NCBI GenBank assembly: GCA_046348835.1
Contig: JAXMDM010000003.1
Coordinates: 496,001-560,000 of the forward strand
DNA: 64,000 nucleotides
Direction: 5' to 3'
DNA from: Defluviicoccus sp046348835
GTDB taxonomy: Bacteria; Pseudomonadota; Alphaproteobacteria; Rhodospirillales; Defluviicoccaceae
Part shown: piece by piece, positions 51,019 through 64,000 of the stretch
How the letters are laid out: every line of letters begins with the position of its first letter
How positions within the stretch are numbered: position 1 is the first letter of the stretch
Made by a program: the position numbers and the translations under genes
Notes under the pieces: generated by a model
Told to the model about the DNA's origin: nothing
Database searches by the model: none
What the model saw: only the letters and a program-made list of their open reading frames with translations

Positions 51019-53292
51019 CTACCGGTCGGCGGCGGGCTCGTAGCCGTGCAGGAACTTGCGCCAGACGTAGACCGCCGCCGCGACGATGACAGCGAGCGAA
51101 AGGGCAAGAATGCCGAGGTTGGTGGCGTCGGGGGAGCGCATGACCCGTCCCAGCTGTCCGGAAAAGAGGGTGATCGCGGTGATGCCCGGTGCCATGCCGA
51201 GGATCGTGCCCATGAGGTAATCCCGGAAGCGGATATGCGAGGCGCCGGCGGCGAGGTTGACCAGGGTGAACGGGGCGACCGGAAGCAGCCGGATGATGGT
51301 CATCGATAGGAACCCGCGTCGTGCCAGCTGGCGGCTGATCCGGCTGATCCTTCCGCCGGCGAGCCGCCGCAACAGGCGCCGCCCGAGCAGGGCTCCGGCA
51401 CCGTAGCCGGCCATGGCGCTCAACAGGGCGCCGGCGGCGGCAACGAGCATGCCGGTGACAGGTCCGAAGAACAGTCCGGTCGCCACGATCAGGACCATCA
51501 CCGGGAACATGACCAATCCACCCGCCACGTAGGCGGCGAGAAAGGCGGCGGCGACCCACCTCTTGTCCATGGTCTGCGCCCATCCCTGCACCGCCCAGGG
51601 GTTGCTGGCGAACTCGGCCAGGGGTCCCCACCGCCACAACCCGGCCAGCGCCAGGAGCGCCAGAATCACTACCCCGAGCCGGACGAAGGCGGAGCGGAAA
51701 TTGGTCCGCCCCGGCTCGTCGGCGACCAGTTCATGGGCGATCCGTTCGGGTTCGGCCGGCGCGGCCGGATCGATGAACTCGAAGCCGGCGGTGATCGAAC
51801 CGAGGGGATCGGGCATCGCCTCGGGGAACGGCTGAAGGCTTCGGCCGCGGCCGCGCACGGCCTCGATGGCGCCGATCAGCGAGCCCTGGGCCTCGATCTC
51901 GGCGGCAAACCGATCGGGGGAAATGTTCAGGTGCTCGGCGACAAGGCGGTCGCGAAGGCTGCCGACGGCCTCCTCCGTAGCCGAGCCCGGTTCCCCCTCG
52001 ACGGCGACATTGCATTCGGCGTCCAGGCCCATGGAGCGATTGTTGAGATTACCGGAGCCGATGGTGGCGAAGCGGCCGTCGACGATGATCACCTTGGAGT
52101 GAATGTTGATTCCGATGTTGCCGGTCTCGCCGACCACCGGCGTGTAGGCGCGGAAGCGGTCGTGGCGATCGGCCTGACGGACACCGGCCAGCAGTCTTTC
52201 CTGCTTGCTGCCCATGGTCGCCTGCTCGAGCCAGCCGGTCGGATGCGGCGGCAGGACGACGACGAATTCCGGCGCATCGTCGGCGGCGAGCCGGTCGGCG
52301 ATGGCGCGCGCCACCTTGTCGGCGCAGAAATACTGGCTTTCAATGTACACGTGGCGCCGGGCGCGGCCGATGGCGTCGACCAACAGCGCCTCGATCTCAC
52401 GCACCTCGGGCCGCCCCTTCCACGCCGGATAGGTGCGGGAGACGGCCACATCGACATCGCGAAGATGAACGGCCAAACCGTCCGGCCAGGTATCATCGCC
52501 GCTCGCACGACCGCGCACCGCCCGCAGCCGCTCTCCGGTGGCGCGGAACCATCGGTCGCGCGCCTCCTCGGCCAGTTGACGGGCGGCGCGACCGTCGACG
52601 GCGACCTGGACGTCGTGCACCGCTTCGTAGGGCGCGCCGTCGGCGTCGCATCGCCGCGGATCGGACGGGCGATGGTCCGGGCTGTCCAGCCGCCGCGCCG
52701 TCAGGTCGATGCCGCCGAGGAACGCCAGGGTATCGTCGATGACCACCAGCTTCTGGTGCTGGGAGGCGCCGAACGGATGTTGGTCGTCGAGGGCCAGGGA
52801 CAATCGTTCGTTGGTGAACCAGTCGAAGCGGGCACGGACCGCCCATTCCCGATCGGTGGCAAAAATGAGGGGCGAGTCCCAGGTCAGCACCCGGATCGTC
52901 AGGCTCTCGCGCCGATGGACCAGATATTCGAGGAAGGGCCCGAGTTCGTTCGGAACTTCGGCTTCCGTTTCGTCCGGGAACTCGAGAAGAGTCCGACTGT
53001 TGATATCCCAGCCGATGATCAGGATCGAGTGCCGTGCCTGCAGCGCCGCCGCCTTGAAGCAGCGGAAGTAGGCCTCCGCGTCGATGAGGAAGGACAGACG
53101 ACCGGCGCGGGCGATCTGGCAGCAGTTGCGGCCTTCGACCGTGATCCGGGGCAAGGCTGGGGCGGCCGCGTTCCGACGCGACCCTACGCGCGGCAAGCGA
53201 GGTGGCAATCTGTGACGCTCCGTTGGTCGTTGGGTCGGGATCGGCATCTGAAGCGTACAGCGTCGCGCCGCCGGCGGTGCACAGGATCTCAT
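51019..53292 (-). CDS. Phospholipase D domain fused to VTT/DedA-type membrane domain
   Basis: A 757-residue protein. The N-terminal two thirds is a PLD superfamily enzyme with two HKD motifs: HQKLVVIDD (His179, Lys181, Asp186) and HSKVIIVDG near residue 405, followed by SGNLNNRSM. It resembles eukaryotic-type phospholipase D more than cardiolipin synthase. The last 200 residues are a VTT (SNARE-associated/DedA) domain with several helices and the motif RLLPVAPFTLVNLAAGASHI. Probably acts on membrane phospholipids and couples hydrolysis to lipid scrambling; that coupling is inferred. ATG 53247 is an alternative start. Confidence 0.87.
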   Translation of the reverse strand: MRSCAPPAARRCTLQMPIPTQRPTERHRLPPRLPRVGSRRNAAAPALPRITVEGRNCCQIARAGRLSFLIDAEAYFRCFKAAALQARHSILIIGWDINSRTLLEFPDETEAEVPNELGPFLEYLVHRRESLTIRVLTWDSPLIFATDREWAVRARFDWFTNERLSLALDDQHPFGASQHQKLVVIDDTLAFLGGIDLTARRLDSPDHRPSDPRRCDADGAPYEAVHDVQVAVDGRAARQLAEEARDRWFRATGERLRAVRGRASGDDTWPDGLAVHLRDVDVAVSRTYPAWKGRPEVREIEALLVDAIGRARRHVYIESQYFCADKVARAIADRLAADDAPEFVVVLPPHPTGWLEQATMGSKQERLLAGVRQADRHDRFRAYTPVVGETGNIGINIHSKVIIVDGRFATIGSGNLNNRSMGLDAECNVAVEGEPGSATEEAVGSLRDRLVAEHLNISPDRFAAEIEAQGSLIGAIEAVRGRGRSLQPFPEAMPDPLGSITAGFEFIDPAAPAEPERIAHELVADEPGRTNFRSAFVRLGVVILALLALAGLWRWGPLAEFASNPWAVQGWAQTMDKRWVAAAFLAAYVAGGLVMFPVMVLIVATGLFFGPVTGMLVAAAGALLSAMAGYGAGALLGRRLLRRLAGGRISRISRQLARRGFLSMTIIRLLPVAPFTLVNLAAGASHIRFRDYLMGTILGMAPGITAITLFSGQLGRVMRSPDATNLGILALSLAVIVAAAVYVWRKFLHGYEPAADR

Positions 53293-53299
53293 CGGATGG

Positions 53300-53971
53300 A
53301 TGGCTGACGAGGACGGGATGGTGGCTTCTCCACAACGGATCGTCGCGGTTTTGCTCGATCGCTACGGCGAAACCTATGCCCACGCCCTGTCGATCGACTT
53401 TACCAACCCGACAGCCGCGGCTCTGTTCCAGTGGCTCTGCGCGTCGCTGCTGTTCGGCGCCCGTATCCGCGCCGAGGCGGCGTTGCGGGCGGCGAAGGCT
53501 CTATTCGAGCACGGGCTGACCACCGCCGACGCGATGGTGGCAGCAAGCTGGGAGGAGCGGACCCGCATCCTCAATCGGTCCGGCTACGCCCGCTACGACG
53601 AGAGCACGTCGCGAATGCTGGGGGAGACCGCGCAGCGGCTGATCGACCGCTACCGGGGCGATCTCTGGGTCCTGCGTGATGTTGCCGGCCGCGACCCAAC
53701 CGAGGAGCGGCGTCTTCTCAAGGAGTTCAAGGGGATCGGCGAGGTGAGCACCGACATCTTCATGCGCGAGGTTCAACTGGCCTGGGAGGAGCTCTATCCC
53801 TTCGCCGACCGGCGCAGTCTCAGGGCCGGGGCGCGCCTCGGTCTCGGCGACGGCGCCAAAGCGCTGGCGCCGCTGGTGGACCGGTCGGCGTTTCCGCGTC
53901 TGATCGCGGCCCTGGTGCGGGTCGATCTCGGCAAGCACGCCGAAGAGGTTCTGACGGAAGCCGCAACCTGA
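53300..53971 (+). CDS. HhH-GPD superfamily (endonuclease III-like) protein
   Basis: A 223-residue DNA-repair-like protein. Residues 40-120 follow the helical HhH-GPD layout (LFQWLCASLLFGARIRAEAA). The helix-hairpin-helix lies at LLKEFKGIGEVSTDIF (139-154). The catalytic lysine position of endonuclease III is not Lys here, and no C-terminal four-cysteine iron-sulfur site is present. It therefore belongs to a reduced subgroup, possibly a monofunctional glycosylase or a non-enzymatic binder. Divergent from the PLD-VTT gene with only 7 bases between annotated starts. Confidence 0.78.
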   Translation: MADEDGMVASPQRIVAVLLDRYGETYAHALSIDFTNPTAAALFQWLCASLLFGARIRAEAALRAAKALFEHGLTTADAMVAASWEERTRILNRSGYARYDESTSRMLGETAQRLIDRYRGDLWVLRDVAGRDPTEERRLLKEFKGIGEVSTDIFMREVQLAWEELYPFADRRSLRAGARLGLGDGAKALAPLVDRSAFPRLIAALVRVDLGKHAEEVLTEAAT

Positions 53972-53990
53972 CCGGTCGAGGTCCTGGTCT

Positions 53991-54794
53991 CTACAGGGCG
54001 AAGATCTGCTTGAGGAAGAACCCCGTCTGCGCCCAGGACCAGGCGTCCGCCGCCGGGTCGTAGGCGAGCGGCATATGGAATCGCTGCCCCAGCTCGGTTG
54101 CCTCCGGGTTGGTGAAGCCGTGCTTGGCGCCGGGGAAGCCGACGACGGTGTAGTCGACGCCCGCCGCCTGCATCTCGCCGACGAACGCCTGCACCTGCTC
54201 CGTCGGCACCATCGGATCGGCCTGACCGGTGAACACCAGCACGTTCGCCTTGACCTTGCCCGGCTCGGCCGGCGTCTTCGCCGCCAGGCCGCCGTGGTAG
54301 CTGACGACGCCCGACAGGTCGGCGCCCGACCGCGCCATGTTCAGCACGATGGAACCGCCCATGCAGTAGCCGATGGCGGCGACTTTCGTTCCGTCGACGG
54401 TCGGCTGCTGGAGCAAGACCGCCTTCGCCGCGTCGAACCGCTTCGCCGCCTCGGCGAGATCGGACATCACCGCCTGGCTGAAGGCCTTGGCGGACTCGGG
54501 ATGATCGGCGACCTGGCCGGTTCCGTACATGTCGAGGGCGAAGGCGGTATAGCCGAGCCCGGCCAGCATCTCCGCCCGCTTGCGCGCGTAGGCGTTCAGT
54601 CCCCACCATTCGTGCACCACCAGCACCCCCGGCCGCTTCCCGGCGATGGCGTCGTCGTAGGCGAGATAACCGGTGAACTCCTTGTCGCCGACGCGATAGG
54701 GGACGGTCTCGGTCTTCACCGCTGCTCGCGCCGCCGACGTGGCGAACACCAGCACGGCCAACCCCGCCGCGATCAGACAAGCGATCCTGCGCAT
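53991..54794 (-). CDS. Secreted dienelactone hydrolase family protein
   Basis: A 267-residue alpha/beta hydrolase with a signal peptide (RIACLIAAGLAVLVFATSAA ending ARA). AAGGAGG precedes ATG 54794, which fixes the start. Family motifs: VLVVHEWWGLNAYARKRAEM, the nucleophile elbow IGYCMGGSIVLN with cysteine as in dienelactone hydrolases, Asp in VFTGQADPMVP and His in PGAKHGFTNP. Dienelactone hydrolases act in chloroaromatic breakdown, but most secreted members have unknown esters as substrates. Convergent with the HhH-GPD gene. Confidence 0.88.
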   Translation of the reverse strand: MRRIACLIAAGLAVLVFATSAARAAVKTETVPYRVGDKEFTGYLAYDDAIAGKRPGVLVVHEWWGLNAYARKRAEMLAGLGYTAFALDMYGTGQVADHPESAKAFSQAVMSDLAEAAKRFDAAKAVLLQQPTVDGTKVAAIGYCMGGSIVLNMARSGADLSGVVSYHGGLAAKTPAEPGKVKANVLVFTGQADPMVPTEQVQAFVGEMQAAGVDYTVVGFPGAKHGFTNPEATELGQRFHMPLAYDPAADAWSWAQTGFFLKQIFAL

Positions 54795-54995
54795 TGGCGT
54801 CCTCCTTGCTTCCCTGCCGGGGTCAATCCGCATGTGACCATCTTGTCATAATTTGCAAGCGCATCGGGAGCGGCAAGCGGGCGCATTTTCCTTGCTGCGT
54901 TGCGGAATATTGACTCGGCCCCGTGCGCAAGGGATACCCCACGCACCCTCCCGGCTACCGCCCCGACGAGGTCGTCACCTGGCAGACGAGACGAA

Positions 54996-56318
54996 ATGCG
55001 CACCATCCCACGTCGCCCTTTCCTTGCCATCGTCGCCATTGGGCTGCTCGTGTCCCTGACCGGCTGCGAGAGCTTCGGACGCGGGGTCGCCCAGGCGGTC
55101 ATGGACAGAACCCAGAGCCAGACCGAGGACACCCGCGACTGCCAAGTCGAAGGCCGGCCGTTCGTCGGCATCGAGCCCTATCTCGCCAAGCAGGACGCAC
55201 TGCCGTTGACCGACGACAGCGGCAGCCGGCCGGACCGGCCGGAAGTGAAGGTCCTCTACGTCCACGGAATCGGCACCCACGCCCCCGGCCACGGCACCGC
55301 TCTCCGGCAGAACCTGGCGCGATCGCTCGGCCTCGACATCCGGGCGCCGCGGCCGAAGCGGATCGTCATTGCCGATCCCAAGTTTCCCAACCAGAATCTG
55401 GGTGAGATCAACGTCTCGCGGCTGACCGACGAGAGCCGCCGCCGCAACCTCCTGTTCTACGAGCTCACCTGGTCGCCGATCACCCAGCCGGACAAGGCCC
55501 TGCTGGCGTTCGACAAGGAGCAGGAATACGTGTTGCGGCGGGCGGCGCTGAACCAGGCGGTGCGGGCGTTCGTCAATGACGTGGCTCCGGACCCGCTGGC
55601 CTATGCGGGGCGCAAGCGCGAGCCGATCCTGGTGGCGGTCACCCAGACCATCTGCTGGGCCATCTCGCGCAGCTGGAGCGAGCTGCCGGAGCTGACCGAG
55701 GGTCAGTACTGCGGCCCCGGCATGCCGGGCGTCGGAAGCCGGGTCGCCCTGGATGACTTCGTCATCATCAGCCACAGCCTCGGCAGCCGCGCCGTGCTCG
55801 ACGCCATGCAGCGCCTGACCAATCTGCCGCTGGCGCCCGATCCGCGCCTCGCCGCCATCGCCGAAAACTTCAAGCACCGCGATATCCAGGTGTTCATGCT
55901 CTCCAACCAGCTGCCGCTGCTGGAGGCGGGGCGGGAGGGGCAGCAGGTGGTCGGCCAGATCGACGCCTATTGCGGACCCAACCCGACCAAGCCGGGCCGG
56001 TTCTTCGACAAAACCGAGTTGATCGCCTTTTCCGACCCCAACGACCTGTTGAGCTACCCGGTGCCGGACAAATTCGCCGACCGCTTCATCGAGTCGCGGC
56101 TGTGCCCCAGCGTCACCAACGTGACCATCAACATCGTCGGGGTGAACTCGCTGTTCGGGCTGGGTGAGGTGGCCAATCCCCTCTCCGCGCATTCGGGTTA
56201 TGTGGCGGACGAGCGGGTGGGGGCGCTCATCGCCCGCGGCGCCGGCCATCCGGATGTGGCGCCGGTGGTGGCCGAGCGGTGCGGCTGGCACGAAACCGAC
56301 GAGACCCTGATGCACTGA
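54996..56318 (+). CDS. Lipoprotein with alpha/beta-hydrolase-type GxSxG motif
   Basis: A 440-residue lipoprotein. The signal RPFLAIVAIGLLVSLTGCES contains a lipobox (SLTGC), lipidating the cysteine near residue 24. The catalytic region includes VLYVHGIGTHAPGHG (oxyanion loop) and FVIISHSLGSRAVLDAMQRL with the elbow SHSLGS. The C-terminal part carries cysteines in DAYCGPN and RLCPSV. It resembles envelope-anchored esterases; the substrate is unknown. ATG 54996 is preferred because it puts the lipobox at the right distance. Confidence 0.8.
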   Translation: MRTIPRRPFLAIVAIGLLVSLTGCESFGRGVAQAVMDRTQSQTEDTRDCQVEGRPFVGIEPYLAKQDALPLTDDSGSRPDRPEVKVLYVHGIGTHAPGHGTALRQNLARSLGLDIRAPRPKRIVIADPKFPNQNLGEINVSRLTDESRRRNLLFYELTWSPITQPDKALLAFDKEQEYVLRRAALNQAVRAFVNDVAPDPLAYAGRKREPILVAVTQTICWAISRSWSELPELTEGQYCGPGMPGVGSRVALDDFVIISHSLGSRAVLDAMQRLTNLPLAPDPRLAAIAENFKHRDIQVFMLSNQLPLLEAGREGQQVVGQIDAYCGPNPTKPGRFFDKTELIAFSDPNDLLSYPVPDKFADRFIESRLCPSVTNVTINIVGVNSLFGLGEVANPLSAHSGYVADERVGALIARGAGHPDVAPVVAERCGWHETDETLMH

Positions 56319-56425
56319 CGGCAGCGGTTTGACGGAATTGGCGGGTGCCAAGGGTTGATCCCGGGGCGGGGTAAGCGCTTATCTGTTCCGTATTCGTGCC
56401 CGCAGAGAGCATCCTTACGGTCGCC

Positions 56426-60907
<4,482 letters not shown>

Positions 60908-60910
60908 CGC

Positions 60911-61981
60911 TCAGTCCAGGTAGACCGCCTGGAGCACGGCGAGGGGCTTCCCGTCCGCATCGAACAGCTCGAGGAACTGGCCGTAGATGCGCCAGCCGGC
61001 GGTCTGCGCCAGGGTGTTGGCAAGCAAGCGTTCGAGCCGGTCGAGCGGCGGCGGGCAGGCCATCATCGTCATCGCCGCCTGGCCAAAGCGAAGCGACGGG
61101 CCGTCCGTCTCGTAACTGCCGGCCATCTGGTTGCAGCCGACGGTGGCGGCGAACCGCTTCTCGTTGACGCGAAGGATGATGTGGGGCTCCTTCCGCCCCT
61201 CGCTGGTACGCAGTTCCTCGCCGCCCAGGTTGACGATCCGCCAGTAGGTGTTGGAGAGCGAGGCGTCGGCGCGGTTGCGCTCGCAGGTCTCGCCCGGCCA
61301 GGCGCGGATGAACCGGCCGACGACGACGGTCGGCTCGGTGCCGTCGCCGTCCCGGCGCGGCCGCTCCTCGACGGTGCCCTCGAACGTCACCATCACCGAC
61401 TGTCCCGGCGCCGGGCGGGCGGCGAGATAGGCCCGTTCCAGGCTCGGAAAGTCTCCCTCCATCGCCACCGGCAGGCTCCGTCCGCCGCGGCAGTCGTTCA
61501 GCCGGGCGGCGTCGGCCATGTAGACGAACATGCCGCCGATGACCGGCCCGGTGGCGGCGGCGTCGGTCGCGGCGGCGGCGACCCGACGCATCGCTACCGT
61601 CACCTCGCTGGGGGCGCCTCGGGTGAGCACCCGGTTGACCGTATCGGAGGTGTAAAGGAGCCGTTCGCCGTCGCGGATACGGGCGCGCACCCCATAGGTC
61701 AGCCGTTCGTCGATGGCCGACGGATCGTAAGGGATGGCGAACGCGATGGGAGGCGGGCCGGGGTTCTCGATGCGGGTGCCGGCGATCTGCACCGCCGGCG
61801 CATCGGCGCGGCTGATCTCCTGAAGCGCCGCCTCGAACACGGCGCCGGGCGGTAGACCCGTCGCGTCGTCCTGAAAGGTGGCGATGCCGGTAATGGCCGG
61901 CTCCGCCGCCGCCGGCGTGACGGCGCCGATCGTCAGGGCTCCCGCTATGGCCGCCGCCAGCACGACCCAGGGCCGATCCAT
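60911..61981 (-). CDS. Secreted YbaY/META-domain protein
   Basis: A 356-residue exported protein. A signal peptide covers residues 1-27 (VVLAAAIAGALTIGAVTPAA). The N-terminal part is a YbaY-type domain (ITGIATFQDDATGLPPGAVF; a GVRARIRDGERLLYTSD segment). The C-terminal 120 residues are a META (HslJ-like) domain: NTYWRIVNLGGEELR, HIILRVNEKRFAATVGCNQM and MTMMACPPPLDRLERLL. Both modules occur in heat- or antibiotic-stress lipoproteins; function unproven. ATG 61981 is chosen because the signal peptide begins there. Lies 29 bases after the ADH gene on the same strand. Confidence 0.84.
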   Translation of the reverse strand: MDRPWVVLAAAIAGALTIGAVTPAAAEPAITGIATFQDDATGLPPGAVFEAALQEISRADAPAVQIAGTRIENPGPPPIAFAIPYDPSAIDERLTYGVRARIRDGERLLYTSDTVNRVLTRGAPSEVTVAMRRVAAAATDAAATGPVIGGMFVYMADAARLNDCRGGRSLPVAMEGDFPSLERAYLAARPAPGQSVMVTFEGTVEERPRRDGDGTEPTVVVGRFIRAWPGETCERNRADASLSNTYWRIVNLGGEELRTSEGRKEPHIILRVNEKRFAATVGCNQMAGSYETDGPSLRFGQAAMTMMACPPPLDRLERLLANTLAQTAGWRIYGQFLELFDADGKPLAVLQAVYLD

Positions 61982-62010
61982 CGTCTCTCTCTCCGCCCGC
62001 AATCGTGGCG

Positions 62011-63135
62011 TCAGAACATCACGACCTGGCGCACCGCCTCACCCTTGGCCAGACGATCGAAGCCGGTGTTGATCTCGTCGAGGGTGAGCCGGCCGCTCAT
62101 CAGCCGGTCGACCGGCAGCCGGCCGCGCTGGTAGAGCTCGATCAGCCGCGGCACGTCGCGGCTGGGCACGCAGGTGCCGATGTAGCTGCCCTTCACCGTG
62201 CGCTCCTCGGCGACCAGGTTGACCAGCGGCAGCGGCAGCGCCGCGTCGGGGGGCGGCAGGCCGGCGGTGACGGTGGTGCCGCCGCGGCGGGTGATCTTGT
62301 AGGCGAGTTCCATGGCGCGGAGCGAGCCGGCCATCTCGAAGGCATAATCGACCCCGCCCCGGGTGGCGTCGCGGATTTCGGCGACCGCGTCGCCCGCGCC
62401 GGCATTGAAGGCGTCGGTGGCGCCCAGTTGCCGGGCGAGTCCCAGCTTCTCGTCGGAGAGATCGACGGCGACGACGCGGCGGGCACCGCAGGCGACGGCG
62501 CCCAGCAGCGAGCTGAGGCCGACCCCGCCGAGCCCGATCACCGCGACGCTGGCACCGGTGGGGACCCGCGCGGTGTTGATCACCGCGCCGACGCCGGTGA
62601 GCACCGCGCAGCCGAACAGCGCCGCCTCGTCCAGCGGCAGCTCGGGATCGATCTTGATCAGCGAGCGCCGGGAGACGGTCGCGTACTCGGCGAAGGCCGA
62701 GACACCCAGATGATGATGGACCGCGTGGCCGTCCCGATGCAGCCGGCGGTCGCCGGCCAGCAGCGTCCCGGCGGTATTGGCCACCGCCCCCGGCTCGCAC
62801 AGGGCCGGCCGGCCCTCGGCGCAGGGCAGGCAATGGCCGCAGCTGGGGACGAAGACCATGATCACGTGATCGCCCTTGGCGAGGTCATCGACGCCGGGGC
62901 CGGTCTCCTCCACCACGCCGGCCGCCTCGTGGCCGAGGACCATCGGGGTGGGGCGGGGGCGATCGCCGTTGATCACCGAAAGGTCCGAGTGGCACAGCCC
63001 GGCGGCGGCCATCTTCACCAGCACCTCGCCCCGTCCCGGCGGATCGAGTTCCACCTCTTCGATGGCAAGCGGCTTCGAGTGCGTGTAGGGGGGCTCGACA
63101 CCCATGCGGTTGAGTACCGCTGCCTTGATTTTCAT
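62011..63135 (-). CDS. Zinc-dependent alcohol dehydrogenase (class III-like MDR)
   Basis: A 374-residue medium-chain dehydrogenase. Catalytic zinc: Cys in AGLCHSD and the LGHEAAGVV motif. Structural zinc: CGHCLPCAEGRPALC. NAD(P) fold: VAVIGLGGVGLSSLLGAVAC. The C-terminal part has GTCVPSRDVPRLIELYQRG and the GEAVRQVVMF ending seen in class III-type enzymes. The substrate (formaldehyde-glutathione, mycothiol or another alcohol) cannot be stated. Divergent from the ABC binding-protein gene across about 190 bases. Confidence 0.92.
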   Translation of the reverse strand: MKIKAAVLNRMGVEPPYTHSKPLAIEEVELDPPGRGEVLVKMAAAGLCHSDLSVINGDRPRPTPMVLGHEAAGVVEETGPGVDDLAKGDHVIMVFVPSCGHCLPCAEGRPALCEPGAVANTAGTLLAGDRRLHRDGHAVHHHLGVSAFAEYATVSRRSLIKIDPELPLDEAALFGCAVLTGVGAVINTARVPTGASVAVIGLGGVGLSSLLGAVACGARRVVAVDLSDEKLGLARQLGATDAFNAGAGDAVAEIRDATRGGVDYAFEMAGSLRAMELAYKITRRGGTTVTAGLPPPDAALPLPLVNLVAEERTVKGSYIGTCVPSRDVPRLIELYQRGRLPVDRLMSGRLTLDEINTGFDRLAKGEAVRQVVMF

Positions 63136-63326
63136 CCGCGACCTTCCTCTCCCGACGTTTTTTCGCAGGACGGGGCGAAAGGCGGAAGAGCACAGAAACC
63201 GCGCCGTAGCACGCCACTACCCCATCTGTTGCGGTCAATATGATTGCGTCCGACACCGTAGTCTGGCAATCCTGTTTCAAACAAAGCGCCGAAGCAACAA
63301 TGCCTTCGGTATGTGGGAGGAAGTCG

Positions 63327-64000
63327 ATGGATCCACGCATCGGCCGGTTGGCCGCCGCTGGTCTTGTCGTGACGGGGCTGTTGGCCTGCCCGCCGGCCGA
63401 CGCCGCGGACAACGGCAAGTTTCGTCTCGGAATCGTCACCTTCTTGTCCGGCCCGGCGTCCGGGCCCTTCGGCGTTCCGGCGGAGAACGCGGCGAAGCTG
63501 GTGGTGGACACGCTGAATGCCGGCAAGATGGGGGCGCCCTACGCCACCAAGGGAATCAACGGCGTCGAGATCGAGACGGTGGTGGTGGACGAGGCGGGCG
63601 GGGCGAGCAAGCAGGTGGAGGAGTTCCGCAACCTCGTCGAGCGGCAGAAGGTCGACGCGGTGGTCGGCTACATCTCCTCCGGCGACTGCCTGGCGGTGGC
63701 CCCGGTTGCCGAGGAGCTGAAGGCGCTGACCGTGTTCTTCGACTGCGGGACGCCGCGCATTTTCGAAGATGCGTCCTACAAGTACGTCTTCCGCACCGGT
63801 CCCATCGCCACCACCGACAACATCGGTGCCGCCCGCTACGTCCACGATACCCGGCCCGAGACCAAGAGCTATGCCGGGATCAACCAGAACTATGCCTGGG
63901 GGCAGGATTCCTGGAACGATTTCAAGGCGACGATGGAGGTGCTGCTGCCGCAGGCGACGGTGAAGACCGAGCAGTTCCCCAAGCTCGGCGCCGGCCAATA
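63327..64000 (+). CDS. ABC transporter substrate-binding protein, branched-chain amino acid type (partial)
   Basis: The first 224 residues of a periplasmic binding protein that continues past the window edge. ATG 63327 has GGGAGGAAG upstream. The signal peptide (IGRLAAAGLVVTGLLACPPA) ends near ADAAD; the cysteine makes a lipoprotein possible. The mature part FRLGIVTFLSGPASGPFGVP, then IETVVVDEAGGASKQVEEFR and VDAVVGYISSGDCLAVAPVA is the LivJ/type-1 periplasmic fold. It would bind amino acids, amides, urea or other small substrates for an ABC importer expected downstream. Confidence 0.88.
   Translation, partial: MDPRIGRLAAAGLVVTGLLACPPADAADNGKFRLGIVTFLSGPASGPFGVPAENAAKLVVDTLNAGKMGAPYATKGINGVEIETVVVDEAGGASKQVEEFRNLVERQKVDAVVGYISSGDCLAVAPVAEELKALTVFFDCGTPRIFEDASYKYVFRTGPIATTDNIGAARYVHDTRPETKSYAGINQNYAWGQDSWNDFKATMEVLLPQATVKTEQFPKLGAGQ

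Overview
The window is GC-rich chromosomal DNA from a Gram-negative alphaproteobacterium, most likely of the Rhodospirillales or Rhizobiales type. Supporting genes are a 2,860-residue cyclic beta-1,2-glucan synthase (NdvB/ChvB type), folate-dependent TrmFO, an NDUFS4-like complex I subunit, an OxyR regulator with the paired redox cysteines, and a glutaryl-CoA dehydrogenase / CoA-transferase pair. The genus cannot be fixed from the sequence alone.

Left host segment (1-23.7 kb). An ankyrin-repeat protein runs off the left edge. It is followed by a small secreted protein, an overlapping trmFO-trkH pair, a secreted trypsin-like protease, a DUF1176 protein, cardiolipin synthase, the NDUFS4-like gene and tRNA-Arg(TCT). 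Between 9.2 and 11.6 kb lies decayed DNA with a frameshifted secreted repeat protein and a dead SUMF1-domain fragment. Then come an old-yellow-enzyme oxidoreductase, an AI-2E family permease, a large AsmA/DUF748-type protein, the glutaryl-CoA catabolic pair, a SYLF lipoprotein, a GxSxG hydrolase, a FitAB-type toxin-antitoxin pair and the stump of a restriction-modification gene.

Integrated element (23,682-36,438). A 14-bp direct repeat matches the 3' end of tRNA-Ser(GCT), CCA included, and brackets about 12.76 kb. Inside are a P4-type tyrosine integrase with a near-consensus promoter, an AlpA/excisionase-like regulator whose ribosome-binding site lies in a hairpin, a zinc-finger/Toprim/P-loop primase-helicase, an origin-like block (25-bp perfect inverted repeat made of TTGGACC iterons around an AT-rich core), a Nu1-like small terminase subunit, a ClpP-like prohead protease and a chain of small translationally coupled genes. 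At the far end are two AT-richer tandem paralogues encoding secreted two-cysteine proteins. No capsid, portal, large terminase, tail or lysis gene is recognisable. The layout resembles a phage satellite (PICI/P4-like) carrying its own replication and packaging-redirecting functions plus a secreted cargo pair. Two larger unknown proteins in it belong to one apparently undescribed family.

Right host segment (36.5-64 kb). tRNA-Ser is followed by oxyR, an HD-GYP-like protein with a GYL variant motif, a DUF421 membrane protein, a 5'-truncated hsp20 that keeps an RpoH-like promoter and a terminator, an internally shortened UDP-galactopyranose mutase and ndvB. Next comes a membrane-lipid/nuclease cluster (DUF3775-like, EEP hydrolase, PLD-VTT fusion, divergent HhH-GPD protein), two alpha/beta hydrolases, a long Lhr-type helicase, a YbaY+META protein, a zinc alcohol dehydrogenase and the start of a branched-chain-amino-acid-type ABC binding protein that runs off the right edge.
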